The notes under the pieces were generated by a model, which made no database searches, was not told the origin of the DNA, and saw only the letters and a list, made by a program, of their open reading frames with translations. Source: Paenibacillus validus NBRC 15382 (GTDB taxonomy: Bacteria > Bacillota > Bacilli > Paenibacillales > NBRC-103111). Taken from it: a stretch of DNA of 64,000 nucleotides. The stretch is taken from the NCBI RefSeq assembly GCF_004000985.1, contig NZ_BIMH01000024.1, forward strand, positions 1-64,000, in the 5' to 3' direction. Position numbers and translations under genes: made by a program. Positions 55,781 through 64,000 of the stretch are shown one piece after another; the stretch's first letter is position 1; each line of letters begins with the position of its first letter.

Positions 55781-55979
55781 TCACCTCAACCTCATTTCAT
55801 TCGGCGTTGTTCCGCACACCGTTGTCCAGTCTATTATATCAAAATGGGTACTCTGCATCAAAATCCCTATTAACCCAACATATACCTTTTTTTCGGCCCG
55901 TCGCCCTATGCGAGTGATGATGTTGCACGGCGGCGCTTCCGCCAGATGGGCTGCAAAATGTGCACGACCTGCAGCGCAA

Positions 55980-56018
55980 ATAAGCCCGGGGCTGACAAGC
56001 TCCCGGGCTTTGCTTTAT
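55980..56018. terminator. Bidirectional terminator between ugd and the CheB-CheR kinase
   Basis: AAGCCCGGG pairs with CCCGGGCTT; an A-rich flank on one side and TTTGCTTTATT on the other. It ends the ugd transcript. Confidence 0.7.
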
Positions 56019-56042
56019 TAACTTTCGTATACGCGCACCGCT

Positions 56043-57383
56043 TCATTGGCGAACTAGCGCCGTGCTGTCCGGCTGAATCACGATCTCCGGACGACCTACG
56101 CCGATATACCGGATGCCGTGCTTCGCCATTTGGACCGGATCGAAGCAGTTGCGGCCGTCGATCACGACCGGCCTGGCGAGCCTTGCCTTTACTTCCTCAA
56201 GGTCCAGCGTCCGTACGGCGCTCCATTCCGTCGTAACGACCATCGCATCGGCGCCGGTTAACGCTTCGTAGGGGTCGCTGACGTAAACCGCGCCGTCCAA
56301 ACTCAGAACATCCGCCGCAAGCTCAGCGGCGACCGGGTCATATGCGCGTACGCGAAAGCCGCGTTCCACCAGCATGCTTAAGATATCGAGCGCCGGTGCG
56401 TCGCGCAGATCATCGGTCTCCGGCTTGAACGTCAAGCCCATCAGCGCTACCGTGCAGGGGCCTCCCAGCGTCTGCTCGATCTTATCTGCGAACCTCTCCC
56501 GCTGGCGGCGGTTCACCTCGATGACCGACCGCAATATAAGAAAATCGTAATCGACATGCTCCGCCAAGCGGAGCTGCGCTTTCGTATCCTTCGGAAAGCA
56601 GGAGCCGCCGTACCCGATGCCCGCCTCCAGAAAGTGCGGTCCGATGCGCCGGTCCATCCCCATCCCTTTGGAGACGAGGTCGATGTCGGCGCCCACCTTC
56701 TCGCATACGTTTGCCATCTCGTTAATGAACGAGATTTTGGCTGCCAGGAAGGCATTGGACGCATATTTGATCAGCTCGGCGCTCTCTCGGTCCGTGTACA
56801 GCACCGGTGCACCGAAGGACGCATGGAGCGCGGCAATTCGTTCCGCCGCGTCCCGGCGGTCCGCGCCGATGACGATCCGGTCAGGTTGCAGCGTATCCCG
56901 AATTGCCGAACCCTCCCGCAGAAACTCCGGATTAGACACGACATCGAACGCCAGAGGCTTGCGTAAAGCTGTCTCAATCCATCCTTCCACGAGCCGCGAC
57001 GTGCCGACCGGCACCGTGCTTTTCATCACAATGAGCTTTGGCGCGTCCATCGCCTCCGCAATTTCAGTAACGGCTGCCTGGACTTGGCTTAGATCGACCT
57101 CGCCGTTCGGGAGCGTCGGAGTGCCGACAGCCAGAAACACGATATCCGATTGACGCACCGCGTGCTTCAGATCGGTCGTAAAGGCCAGTCGCCCGCCTTG
57201 CAGATGCCGCTGCACCATTTCATCCAGGCCCGGTTCATAGATCGGAATATGACCGCTTTGCAGGAGCTGTATTTTCTCCTCCGCCCGATCCACGCCAATG
57301 ACGAAATGCCCGGCTTCTGCATAACAGGTGCCGGAGACGAGTCCGACATACCCGGTTCCTACCACTGCAATCCGTTCGAACAT
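56043..57383 (-). CDS. ugd: UDP-glucose 6-dehydrogenase
   Basis: 446 residues. GTGYVGLVSGTCYAEAGH binds NAD, SNPEFLREGSAIRD and GYGGSCFPKD (catalytic Cys) mark the substrate site. It oxidises UDP-glucose to UDP-glucuronate for acidic wall or exopolysaccharide. The UDP-glucose maker galU is 33 bases upstream in the same operon. Confidence 0.97.
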   Translation of the reverse strand: MFERIAVVGTGYVGLVSGTCYAEAGHFVIGVDRAEEKIQLLQSGHIPIYEPGLDEMVQRHLQGGRLAFTTDLKHAVRQSDIVFLAVGTPTLPNGEVDLSQVQAAVTEIAEAMDAPKLIVMKSTVPVGTSRLVEGWIETALRKPLAFDVVSNPEFLREGSAIRDTLQPDRIVIGADRRDAAERIAALHASFGAPVLYTDRESAELIKYASNAFLAAKISFINEMANVCEKVGADIDLVSKGMGMDRRIGPHFLEAGIGYGGSCFPKDTKAQLRLAEHVDYDFLILRSVIEVNRRQRERFADKIEQTLGGPCTVALMGLTFKPETDDLRDAPALDILSMLVERGFRVRAYDPVAAELAADVLSLDGAVYVSDPYEALTGADAMVVTTEWSAVRTLDLEEVKARLARPVVIDGRNCFDPVQMAKHGIRYIGVGRPEIVIQPDSTALVRQ

Positions 57384-57416
57384 AAACGCCTCCCGATTCC
57401 TGATTCGATTCGCCCG

Positions 57417-58283
57417 TTACAAACCTAACCGCCCGCGCAAATATCGCTCAAGCGGCCCTTTCAACTCGTCGCGCTCGAGCGCCATCTCGACGGTTGCTTC
57501 AATATAGCCGAGCTTATCGCCGACATCGAAGCGTCGACCGCCGACCGGCATCATCACCATACGCTGCTGCCCGTTCAGCACCCGCAGCGAGTCGGTCAAT
57601 TGAATTTCTCCGCCTCGGCCTGGAGCGCTGTTCTCCAGAATGCCGAAAATTTCCGGCATCAATACGTAACGGCCGATGATGGCCTGATTGGACGGCGCCG
57701 TATCGCGATCCGGCTTCTCCACCAAATCCTCGATCCAAAGAAAGTCCGATGCCTCCTTCACCGGAGACAAAATCCCGTACTTGGACACGTCCTCCCACGG
57801 CACTTCCTGCGCACCGATGACCGAGGTGCCCGTCATGCTGTGCAAGTCGATCATTTGCTTCAAGCAAGGCGGGTCCGACTGAATGATGTCGTCGCCGAGC
57901 AGCACGGCGAACGGCTCGTTCCCGATAAATTTGCGGGCGCACAAAACCGCGTGGCCGAGGCCGAGCGGCTGCTTTTGACGTATGTAATGAACGTCAGCCA
58001 GATTGGAAATCGACTGGACCATCTGGAGCAGTTCGGTGTTTCCTTTTTCCTCCAGGATCATTTCCAGCTCGGCCGACTTGTCAAAATGGTCTTCGATCGC
58101 CCGCTTGTTGCGGCCCGTCACGATGATGATATCTTCGATTCCCGAAGAAATCGCTTCTTCCACAATATATTGAATCGCCGGTTTGTCGACGATCGGCAGC
58201 ATTTCTTTTGGCTGCGCTTTCGTTGCCGGCAGGAACCGGGTTCCCAGTCCTGCCGCCGGAATAATCGCTTTGCGTACGCTCAT
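57417..58283 (-). CDS. galU: UTP-glucose-1-phosphate uridylyltransferase
   Basis: 288 residues. KAIIPAAGLGTRFLPATKAQ PKEMLPI is the nucleotide-binding signature; EKPDRDTAPSNQAIIGRYVL and GGEIQLTDSLR complete the site. It makes UDP-glucose for glycolipid, teichoic acid and exopolysaccharide. Called gtaB in B. subtilis. Its start overlaps the PHP gene stop. Confidence 0.96.
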   Translation of the reverse strand: MSVRKAIIPAAGLGTRFLPATKAQPKEMLPIVDKPAIQYIVEEAISSGIEDIIIVTGRNKRAIEDHFDKSAELEMILEEKGNTELLQMVQSISNLADVHYIRQKQPLGLGHAVLCARKFIGNEPFAVLLGDDIIQSDPPCLKQMIDLHSMTGTSVIGAQEVPWEDVSKYGILSPVKEASDFLWIEDLVEKPDRDTAPSNQAIIGRYVLMPEIFGILENSAPGRGGEIQLTDSLRVLNGQQRMVMMPVGGRRFDVGDKLGYIEATVEMALERDELKGPLERYLRGRLGL

Positions 58284-59140
58284 GTCCTCACTCCTCTTCT
58301 CTGTTTCAGCCTCTCGACGACCTCAGCGTCGATCCGGCGTCCTCCGACCGGGGCGTGAAACACGACGCCCCCGCGCTCGCCGTGGTAATCGGAGCCCGCC
58401 GTGACGACCAAGCCGTAACGATCGGCCATCGCAGCATAGTGGGCCTCCTGCCCGGGCGAATGGTCGGCATGGTAGGCTTCCAGTCCGACCAAGCCTTCCG
58501 CGGCAAGAGAAGCGATAAGATCGTCCCGCCCGTATAAGCCGGGATGCGCCAGCACCGGCGCGCCGCCGGCTTCCTGAACCCAGCGAACCGCTTCAAAGGG
58601 CGTAATGCGCGGCGGCGACACGAACGCGGCGGCTCCGCTGCCCAGGTAACGCTCGAACGCCTCAGCCATCGATCCGACGTAGCCCTTGCGCACGAGCGCG
58701 TCCGCAATGTGCGGGCGCCCTATCGTATCGCCTTGCTTCTTAACGGTCTGCAGCGATTGCAGCACGTCGTCCATCGTCAGGTCGAGGCCGAGCTCGCGCA
58801 GCCGCTCCACAATCATCTCGTTGCGCCGGTCGCGCACGCGCCGAAGCTGTTCCAGCCGGGACAACAACACAGGGTCGTCCTTGTCGATCCAATACCCGAG
58901 CACGTGGATATCGATCCCTTCATGCATCGTGCTGATCTCTACGCCAGGCACGACGGTGACGCCGTAGACGGCGCCGGCTTGAAGCGCTTCCTCCAGCCCT
59001 CCGACCGTATCGTGATCGGTCACCGCGACGGCGCTGAGGCCCGCTTCCGAGGCTAATCTCACATTGTCCGTCGGAGTCCCCGTACCGTCGGAAGCCAGCG
59101 TATGCGTGTGCAAATCGGCGAATGCCACTTGAGCCAACAT
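58280..59140 (-). CDS. PHP domain phosphoesterase
   Basis: 286 residues. [56 protein letters not shown] and VTAGSDYHG supply the His/Asp metal ligands of the PHP fold. Closest relatives are YciV/RNase AM type enzymes, which trim 5' ends of RNA or hydrolyse 3',5'-nucleoside bisphosphates. GGAG precedes the ATG. Overlaps galU by four bases; functional link unclear. Confidence 0.9.
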   Translation of the reverse strand: MLAQVAFADLHTHTLASDGTGTPTDNVRLASEAGLSAVAVTDHDTVGGLEEALQAGAVYGVTVVPGVEISTMHEGIDIHVLGYWIDKDDPVLLSRLEQLRRVRDRRNEMIVERLRELGLDLTMDDVLQSLQTVKKQGDTIGRPHIADALVRKGYVGSMAEAFERYLGSGAAAFVSPPRITPFEAVRWVQEAGGAPVLAHPGLYGRDDLIASLAAEGLVGLEAYHADHSPGQEAHYAAMADRYGLVVTAGSDYHGERGGVVFHAPVGGRRIDAEVVERLKQRRGVRT

Positions 59141-59164
59141 CCCCTTCTCCTTAATGTCAATGCG

Positions 59165-60076
59165 CTACAGCCATTGGCTGAGATCGCGCTCCCGTAAAAA
59201 CGTCAAAAACGTTACCGCCGAAATCGGCAGTAAGGTCGAGCTTAAATAAATGGCATGAAAGCTGCGGACGAAGCTTACATCCTTCACATCTTTTACCTGC
59301 AGCACCCCCAGCGCAGCCTCGTGTTTAAGCGACGATTGGGACAAGATCGAGATGCCGAGTCCCGCCTCCACCGCCGATTTAACCGCTCCTGTGCTGCCGA
59401 GCTCCATCACGATTTTGAGCGAAGACGGGTCATAGCCCGCTCGCGTCAGCTCTTCTTCCATCACACGCCGCGTACCGGAGCCCTGCTCCCGCAGGACGAA
59501 AGGGTACTTCATCAGTTCCTCCACCGGCACCAGGTCGAAGTCGCCAAGCGGATGATCCTTCGGCAGGATCAGCTTCAATTCGTCGCTGAGCACGGCTTCC
59601 GTATGCAGATCCGAATGCTTCACTTCAGCCTCCACCAGCCCGAACGTAAGCTGATGATTCAGGACTTCCTCCAAAATTTGCTTGGTGTTGATCACCTTCA
59701 TGCTGACCGAAATATTCGGGTACTCCAAACCGAACGGACCGAGCAAGCGCGGCAGGATGTACTCCCCGACCGTCAGGCTAGCCCCCAGATGAAGCCGGCC
59801 CTCCAGCATATGCGTGAACTTTGACATACTAACGTCCGTTTCCTTAATCAGCTCGATACTTTTCTTCGCGTAAGGCAGCAGCGTGCGTCCCGCTTCCGTC
59901 AGCTCGACCCGCTTGGTTGAACGGACGAACAGCTTCGTGCCGAAATAATCCTCCAACGATTGAATTTGCATCGTCACTGCCGGTTGGGTCATATGTAAAG
60001 CCCCGGCCGCGTGTGAGAAGCTGCCCTTTTCCGCGACCGTGTAAAAAATGTGAAGCTGATGAAAATTGAGCGCCAT
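59165..60076 (-). CDS. LysR-family transcriptional regulator (CysL-like)
   Basis: 303 residues from ATG 60076 with GGAGG six bases upstream. MALNFHQLHIFYTVAEKGSF SHAA is the winged-helix start, with TQPAVTMQIQSLEDYFGTKL as recognition region. The effector domain follows (LHLGASLTVGEYILPRLLGPF). It resembles YwfK/CysL, which controls sulfite reductase, but no such gene is adjacent, so the target is unknown. Confidence 0.9.
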   Translation of the reverse strand: MALNFHQLHIFYTVAEKGSFSHAAGALHMTQPAVTMQIQSLEDYFGTKLFVRSTKRVELTEAGRTLLPYAKKSIELIKETDVSMSKFTHMLEGRLHLGASLTVGEYILPRLLGPFGLEYPNISVSMKVINTKQILEEVLNHQLTFGLVEAEVKHSDLHTEAVLSDELKLILPKDHPLGDFDLVPVEELMKYPFVLREQGSGTRRVMEEELTRAGYDPSSLKIVMELGSTGAVKSAVEAGLGISILSQSSLKHEAALGVLQVKDVKDVSFVRSFHAIYLSSTLLPISAVTFLTFLRERDLSQWL

Positions 60077-60165
60077 AACGTACCTCCGCAAGGGTCTTCC
60101 TTCAAATTATATCTAAAATAACGGCGATTAGCCATCCGAACGTCTTAAGCCCCGCGTTAAAAATG

Positions 60166-60194
60166 AAAAAAGGTACGCCTTGAGGGCATACCTT
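60166..60194 (-). terminator. Terminator of the gene at 60227-60667
   Basis: On the minus strand AAGGTATGCC/GGCGTACCTT with six T after it. Confidence 0.85.
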
Positions 60195-60226
60195 CAATAA
60201 CGCATCGTAAGTCGGAGAGCTTGGCG

Positions 60227-60667
60227 TTATCTTCGCTTCCTGCTGTTCTTGATCAATGTCATGCGGCGGGAGTGGCGCAGCCACGAGTAATACGAACGCA
60301 AATCGCGCAGTTCCATCGTTTCGGACATTCGTCCGAGAAAGGTGACGACGATCATCTTGTAAGTCGGAGGCCCTGGTTGAGGCCCGGGCTTCACGGTTTC
60401 GGCGAATTCGCAGACCATCACCAGATCATCATCGATCAGAAAGACGTCCTGCTCATTTTTGTAGTAAGTCCGAATGGAATTTGATCTTAATTTGCTCCAC
60501 AAAAATTCGGTGATGTCATGGAAACCGGTTTTCTCGGATTCAACACGATCGGCCCACCGGCTGCGGGCATGATGCGTAATCACGATATCCGTAATTGCTC
60601 GACCCCCAAGCACGATCGGGTTGGTATCGTTTCGGTTGTCACGTTCGCCGACTCTGCGTTCTGCCAC
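60227..60667 (-). CDS. Conserved hypothetical protein
   Basis: 146 residues from GTG 60667, chosen for the AGAGGG upstream; the frame is open further up without a start signal. The segment IVITHHARSRWADRV and a strand-rich DVFLIDDDLVMVCEF block stand out, and the tail is very basic (RHSRRMTLIKNSRKRR). I do not recognise a family. It has its own terminator. Confidence 0.6.
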   Translation of the reverse strand: MAERRVGERDNRNDTNPIVLGGRAITDIVITHHARSRWADRVESEKTGFHDITEFLWSKLRSNSIRTYYKNEQDVFLIDDDLVMVCEFAETVKPGPQPGPPTYKMIVVTFLGRMSETMELRDLRSYYSWLRHSRRMTLIKNSRKRR

Positions 60668-60778
60668 AAACCAAACCCTCTTCCTACAAAAATAGTCCGT
60701 CAAACCTATATACTTTTTTAATCTACTATTATATTTTACAGCATCCCTCGCGAGAATCAACTTAAAAAATCTTTAGAT

Positions 60779-60850
60779 AAAAGGCCCCGGTTCGAACCAG
60801 AGCCTTCATTTCGTCATAGAATGCTAAAAAAACCGCCGTTTGCGGCGGCG
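60779..60850 (-). terminator. Two tandem terminator hairpins after ylbG
   Basis: On the minus strand the first, CCGCCG(CAAA)CGGCGG with seven T (60826-60850), directly follows ylbG. The second, GGCTCTGGTTC/GAACCGGGGCC with TTTT (60779-60807), lies just downstream. Confidence 0.8.
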
Positions 60851-60858
60851 GGTTTGTC

Positions 60859-61125
60859 TTACAGGGTGTAGAATCTTGTTTTATCAGGCATATTACTGCT
60901 ATACTCGGTTTTGATTTCATTCCGGTAGGAACGCTCCACTTTTTTGACGAAGGGCAGCTTTTGCAATTGTTTGACCGTGTCGTCCAAACGGCTTGCATAA
61001 ACATACATAGCGGCATAATGCAGCTTCTTGGAAATAAAATGGACGTTTCCGTATTTCTCCAAATGCTTAGCCGCCGCCTTGACGTCGGACACCCAAACGA
61101 TGATTCCGGTACGCTCGGTAAACAT
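60859..61125 (-). CDS. ylbG: YlbG family protein (DUF2129)
   Basis: 88 residues. RTGIIVWVSDVKAAAKHLEK YGNVHFISKKLHYAAMYV and LPFVKKVERSYRNEIKTEY match DUF2129/YlbG, a small protein of unknown role next to ylbF in Bacillus. Here ylbF lies 1.1 kb away with asparaginase inserted between on the other strand. Confidence 0.9.
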   Translation of the reverse strand: MFTERTGIIVWVSDVKAAAKHLEKYGNVHFISKKLHYAAMYVYASRLDDTVKQLQKLPFVKKVERSYRNEIKTEYSSNMPDKTRFYTL

Positions 61126-61178
61126 ATCGTTAACCTTCTTTCTCCAGCTTTCTTAGACAATGAAAGGAATGAAACTCG

Positions 61179-62213
61179 ATGTCCACTTCAGATGCCGAAC
61201 TTCTTGTCGCCGTCACGCGCGGTCCGGTTACGGAAAGCGTTCATCGCGGCCATATCGCCGTATCGGACTCGCAAGGAAGGCTGCTGGCTTATGTGGGAAA
61301 TCCGCACTTTTATACGTTCGCCCGCTCCACCGCCAAGCTGCTGCAGGCCATTCCGCTTCTCGAAGCGGGCGGCGCCGAACGGCTGTCGCTGACCGATGCC
61401 GAAACGGCCATCACTTGTGCGTCCCATAACGGGGAGCCGGAGCATACACAGGCGGCGATGTCCTTGCTGGGCAAGGCCGGCCTGGGTGTAAGCGCTCTTG
61501 ATTGCGGGCCGCAGGAGCCGTTGCTGCGGCGCGAAGCGGATCGGCTCAAATACGAGCATGTCGCGGCCGCGCCGATTCACAACAATTGTTCGGGCAAACA
61601 TGCGGGCATGCTCGCCCTAGCCTCGTTGATGCAAGTATCTACTCATCAGTATACTCACCCCGATCATCCTGTCCAGCACAAAATGCTGCAAACCGTCAGC
61701 GACATGTGCGGAATCCCGGCCGAGCGCATCGAGCTTGGCGTCGACGGCTGCGGGGTTCCGGTATTCGCGCTTCCGCTGGCTGCTCTTGCCTACGGATATG
61801 CGCGCCTCGGGCGCCCGGATGACTTGGCGCCGAAGCGTGCGGAAGCTTGTCGGCGCATTATAGCGGCCATCCGCCGTTCCCCGTTCTATCTAGCGGGCAC
61901 GGATCGTTATGATACGCGCTTGGCGGAATTAACCGCCGGACGGATTATCGGCAAGATGGGCGCTGAAGGCTTGTACGCGGCGACCGTCCCGGAGCTGGGC
62001 ATCGGCATCGCCATTAAAGTGGACGATGGCGCCGAACGGGCGCTGTATCCGGTTGCAACGGAAGCGCTGCTGCAGCTCGGTCTGTTAAGCGAGGAGGAAG
62101 CGGAACGGCTCGCCCCGTTCCACCGGCCGGACGTCGTCAATCGCCGGCATGAGACGGTCGGACGGATTCAGCCGGTATTTCGGCTTATTCGCACACAAGA
62201 ACACACATGCTAA
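61179..62213 (+). CDS. L-asparaginase (type II, Asparaginase_II family)
   Basis: 344 residues. TRGPVTESVHRGHIAVSDSQ and FARSTAKLLQAIPLLEAG open the protein; ASHNGEPEHT and NNCSGKHAGMLALA are conserved catalytic blocks of the R. etli-like asparaginase II family. It hydrolyses asparagine to aspartate and ammonia; no signal peptide, so cytoplasmic. AAAGGA lies ten bases upstream. Single gene between the ylbF and ylbG genes of opposite strand. Confidence 0.9.
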   Translation: MSTSDAELLVAVTRGPVTESVHRGHIAVSDSQGRLLAYVGNPHFYTFARSTAKLLQAIPLLEAGGAERLSLTDAETAITCASHNGEPEHTQAAMSLLGKAGLGVSALDCGPQEPLLRREADRLKYEHVAAAPIHNNCSGKHAGMLALASLMQVSTHQYTHPDHPVQHKMLQTVSDMCGIPAERIELGVDGCGVPVFALPLAALAYGYARLGRPDDLAPKRAEACRRIIAAIRRSPFYLAGTDRYDTRLAELTAGRIIGKMGAEGLYAATVPELGIGIAIKVDDGAERALYPVATEALLQLGLLSEEEAERLAPFHRPDVVNRRHETVGRIQPVFRLIRTQEHTC

Positions 62214-62221
62214 TAAAACAG

Positions 62222-62245
62222 AAAGGGCGGCGTCCGCCGCCCTTC
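62222..62245 (-). terminator. Terminator between asparaginase and ylbF
   Basis: GAAAGGGCGGCG pairs with CGCCGCCCTTC. A T-rich tail exists only on the minus strand side, so it mainly serves ylbF. Confidence 0.7.
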
Positions 62246-62268
62246 ATTGGTTCCGGCTTACTCCCGCC

Positions 62269-62715
62269 TCAGCCGCAATTCCCGCTGCAGCTCCCTCCGG
62301 AAGAACAACCCCCGGAGCTTGCGAGCGGATCGTTCGAAGGCACCTTGATCGTTTCCGAGACGGAACGTGCGATCGTCTCCGAGACGGTATATAGAAGGTC
62401 GTCCAGCTTCCTCTCCGCCTCTTTATATTTACGAACCGCCTCTACTTCGTCAAGCTGCGCCTGCACGGCTTTCACCTGATCGAGCGCCTCGTGATAATTC
62501 GGATGATAGTGGCCAAAGCGTTCGCACTCTTCGAAAAGCTCTTTCTTCTTGGCGAACTCCTTCACCAGACGCGCCACTTCCGGATCGGCGTCCTTGGCTT
62601 GCTTCCAATATAAATAATCCGCGGTTTCTGCGGAGTACTTGATCATATCGGCCAAATCGTAGGCCTCCAACAGGATGGCAGACATATCGAGCGTGCGCGA
62701 TTCCATAACCGCCAT
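62269..62715 (-). CDS. ylbF: YlbF family regulator (RicF)
   Basis: 148 residues. A helical core (LLEAYDLADMIKYSAETADY, then FAKKKELFEECERFGHYHPN) fits the YlbF/YmcA fold. The C-terminus is Gly/Ser/Cys-rich (GGCSSGGSCSGNCG), with cysteines expected for Fe-S binding in the RicA-RicF-RicT complex, which controls mRNA maturation by RNase Y, sporulation, biofilm and competence. AAAGGCGGG lies before ATG 62715. Confidence 0.92.
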   Translation of the reverse strand: MAVMESRTLDMSAILLEAYDLADMIKYSAETADYLYWKQAKDADPEVARLVKEFAKKKELFEECERFGHYHPNYHEALDQVKAVQAQLDEVEAVRKYKEAERKLDDLLYTVSETIARSVSETIKVPSNDPLASSGGCSSGGSCSGNCG

Positions 62716-62791
62716 GTTTAAGCACCCGCCTTTCGGATAATATAAGCTTACCCTTCTATCATATCACATTTTAAAGAAATACGCCGTTGGA

Positions 62792-64000
62792 TTAATATTT
62801 ATCGTTGATCCCAGGCAAAATCAGCTTCATCTCCTGCCATTCGTCGGCAAGGAGACGAATTTCGCCGGCGTTCCCGCTCCGTTCCTCCGCCGGCCCGAGC
62901 CCGGTCATGCACCAGGTGCCTCTGGTTTCCTGCACCTTGCGGGGGGCGAACCGAACATCGGCGCCATCCTTGCGGATTTGCAGCAGCGTCCGCATCTCGA
63001 TCGCTTTCTCAACCATATCTTTGCGCGTAGATGGGTGATAATTCCGATAATCCCGCAGCCAAGCCGCCGGGATATCCCGCAGGTCCGGATACAGATCGGC
63101 AGGCTCAGGCAGCCGCGCTTCCATCTGAAAGTATGCGATGGAATGCCGCGAGTAGACGAGCCCCTTCGCCGTTCCGGCATCAAGCTCAAACTCCGGTTCA
63201 CGCGGCGGCTGTGTTCTCTCATGCCCGGAATCCCGGAGCAGCGAAGGATAGCGGCGGCCTCCGCTTCCGGCAGCAGGATCGGCAGCCGGAAGCCCGGCCA
63301 TAAATCCGGCCTTCTCCAATGCGGCGGCGAGCGGCTTGATATCGTTCTCGTCGATGACGTAATGCATGTCCCCGATCCGCTCGCCCAACAGCTTCGACAC
63401 CGGCGGCAGTCTCGTTAAGGCTGCCGCCGTATCGGCATCGGCGCAGCGCAGCAGCACGACACGCGTGAGATTCGTTTTGCCGAACGGCTTCGCCCATTGC
63501 TCGACGGTCAACCGGACGTTGTCCGGCAGCCCGTATGCCGCGTGCTCTTCCAGAAAGTACAGCACGTCGTCCGCAGTTCTCCCCTGCTCCAGGGCATACT
63601 TGAGGCTCGCCTTGGTCAGTTTGGTTACGGAGAGCACGTCCCGGACAGGCGGGTCGCATAGGCAGATCAGCTCCCATTGCACCCAAAGCGGCACGTCAGG
63701 CGGTACGAGGATTTCGAAATCCGGCTGCACGAGGAAGGCACCCGGCATCTCCTCGACCGCCTCCCCCTCCGTACCGGCGGCTCGCCAACGCCAACGATAA
63801 TACGTAGAAGCGCCTCCCTGGCCCTCGCGGCCGAGGCCGATGCAGCCTCGCTCCAGCCAGCCGAGCCCGGTTAACGGCTCCAACCATTGCTCCCTTAGCA
63901 AACGCACGCGTTCGGCCGCATCGTCCGAGTTTTCCGCGCCCTCGGCGAGCCCGTAACGGCGCAGCGAGCTCAGCAGCATCTCAGGGGCAAACCATTCGCC
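62792..64000 (-). CDS. Helicase-associated (Helicase_C_3/XPB-like) protein, partial
   Basis: The last about 400 residues of a gene whose start lies beyond the right edge. FLVQPDFEILVPPDVPLWVQ, TKLTKASLKYALEQGRTADD and LPDNVRLTVEQWAKPFGK follow the PF13625-type domain that accompanies XPB-like helicases, although no helicase motor motifs are seen in the part shown. Downstream residues contain a variable Pro/Arg-rich linker and a second folded region (RKDMVEKAIEMRTLLQIRKD). Function unknown. ylbF lies 77 bases downstream on the same strand. Confidence 0.75.
   Translation of the reverse strand, partial: GEWFAPEMLLSSLRRYGLAEGAENSDDAAERVRLLREQWLEPLTGLGWLERGCIGLGREGQGGASTYYRWRWRAAGTEGEAVEEMPGAFLVQPDFEILVPPDVPLWVQWELICLCDPPVRDVLSVTKLTKASLKYALEQGRTADDVLYFLEEHAAYGLPDNVRLTVEQWAKPFGKTNLTRVVLLRCADADTAAALTRLPPVSKLLGERIGDMHYVIDENDIKPLAAALEKAGFMAGLPAADPAAGSGGRRYPSLLRDSGHERTQPPREPEFELDAGTAKGLVYSRHSIAYFQMEARLPEPADLYPDLRDIPAAWLRDYRNYHPSTRKDMVEKAIEMRTLLQIRKDGADVRFAPRKVQETRGTWCMTGLGPAEERSGNAGEIRLLADEWQEMKLILPGINDKY

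Overview
The window is about 64 kb of chromosome from a spore-forming, GC-richer Firmicute of the Paenibacillaceae type (Paenibacillus or Cohnella-like). Evidence: strong GGAGG-type ribosome binding sites; sporulation and biofilm genes (sda, spoVIF, spoVM, remA, ylbF); and gene order from rqcH to recG that closely follows the B. subtilis ylo cluster (rqcH, Ca2+ ATPase, yicC/yloC, remA, gmk, rpoZ, coaBC, priA, def, fmt, rsmB, rlmN, prpC, prkC, rsgA, rpe, spoVM, rpmB, yloU, yloV). The genus call is an inference from gene content, not a database match.

Positions 1-7300 are an AT-richer accessory region. It is a graveyard of mobile DNA: a complete IS256-family element (23-1503, 8-bp target duplication) sits inside the end of an IS66-like element, whose outer end has in turn cut off the 3' end of an HD-domain gene. 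Further on are a cyclophilin fragment, a frameshifted nuclease-like fragment, an IS1595-like remnant and a decayed tyrosine recombinase. Intact genes in between are sda and a few small proteins. The island ends in a TIR-SIR2 single-protein gene, a likely NAD-consuming defence factor, which shares an upstream element with the truncated HD gene.

Positions 7300-22500 are mixed accessory and housekeeping genes. Two near-identical copies of a structured RNA ending in an intrinsic terminator lie at 7366-7600 and 11114-11346. Between them are a monooxygenase, an orphan ATP-dependent DNA ligase, and a globin-sensor/PAS-HD-GYP signalling pair. Then come a DUF3817 protein, a degenerate HPr-kinase-like protein, an FhuF-like protein with a Fur box, a VOC protein, and a DUF350/glutathionylspermidine-synthase-like/lipoprotein trio. 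A TIR gene follows, joined to an NB-ARC-TPR gene by an overlap that contains an A AAC CCC heptamer directly before the TIR stop codon.

Positions 22500-52000 are core genes: SpoVIF, RecG, the DegV/FakA fatty-acid pair, rpmB and spoVM, then a long leftward operon for ribosome maturation, PASTA kinase/phosphatase signalling, rRNA methylation, fMet processing, replication restart, CoA synthesis, nucleotide metabolism and one-carbon metabolism, followed by dapF, a Ca2+ pump and divergent rqcH.

Positions 52000-64000 hold a 1199-residue CheB-CheR-PAS-histidine kinase, UDP-glucuronate precursor genes (ugd, galU), a PHP phosphoesterase, a LysR regulator, ylbG, L-asparaginase, ylbF and a partial helicase-associated gene running off the right edge. 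The leads most worth checking are the TIR/NB-ARC frameshift junction, the TIR-SIR2 fusion with its neighbouring repeated RNA, and the nested-insertion history at the left edge.
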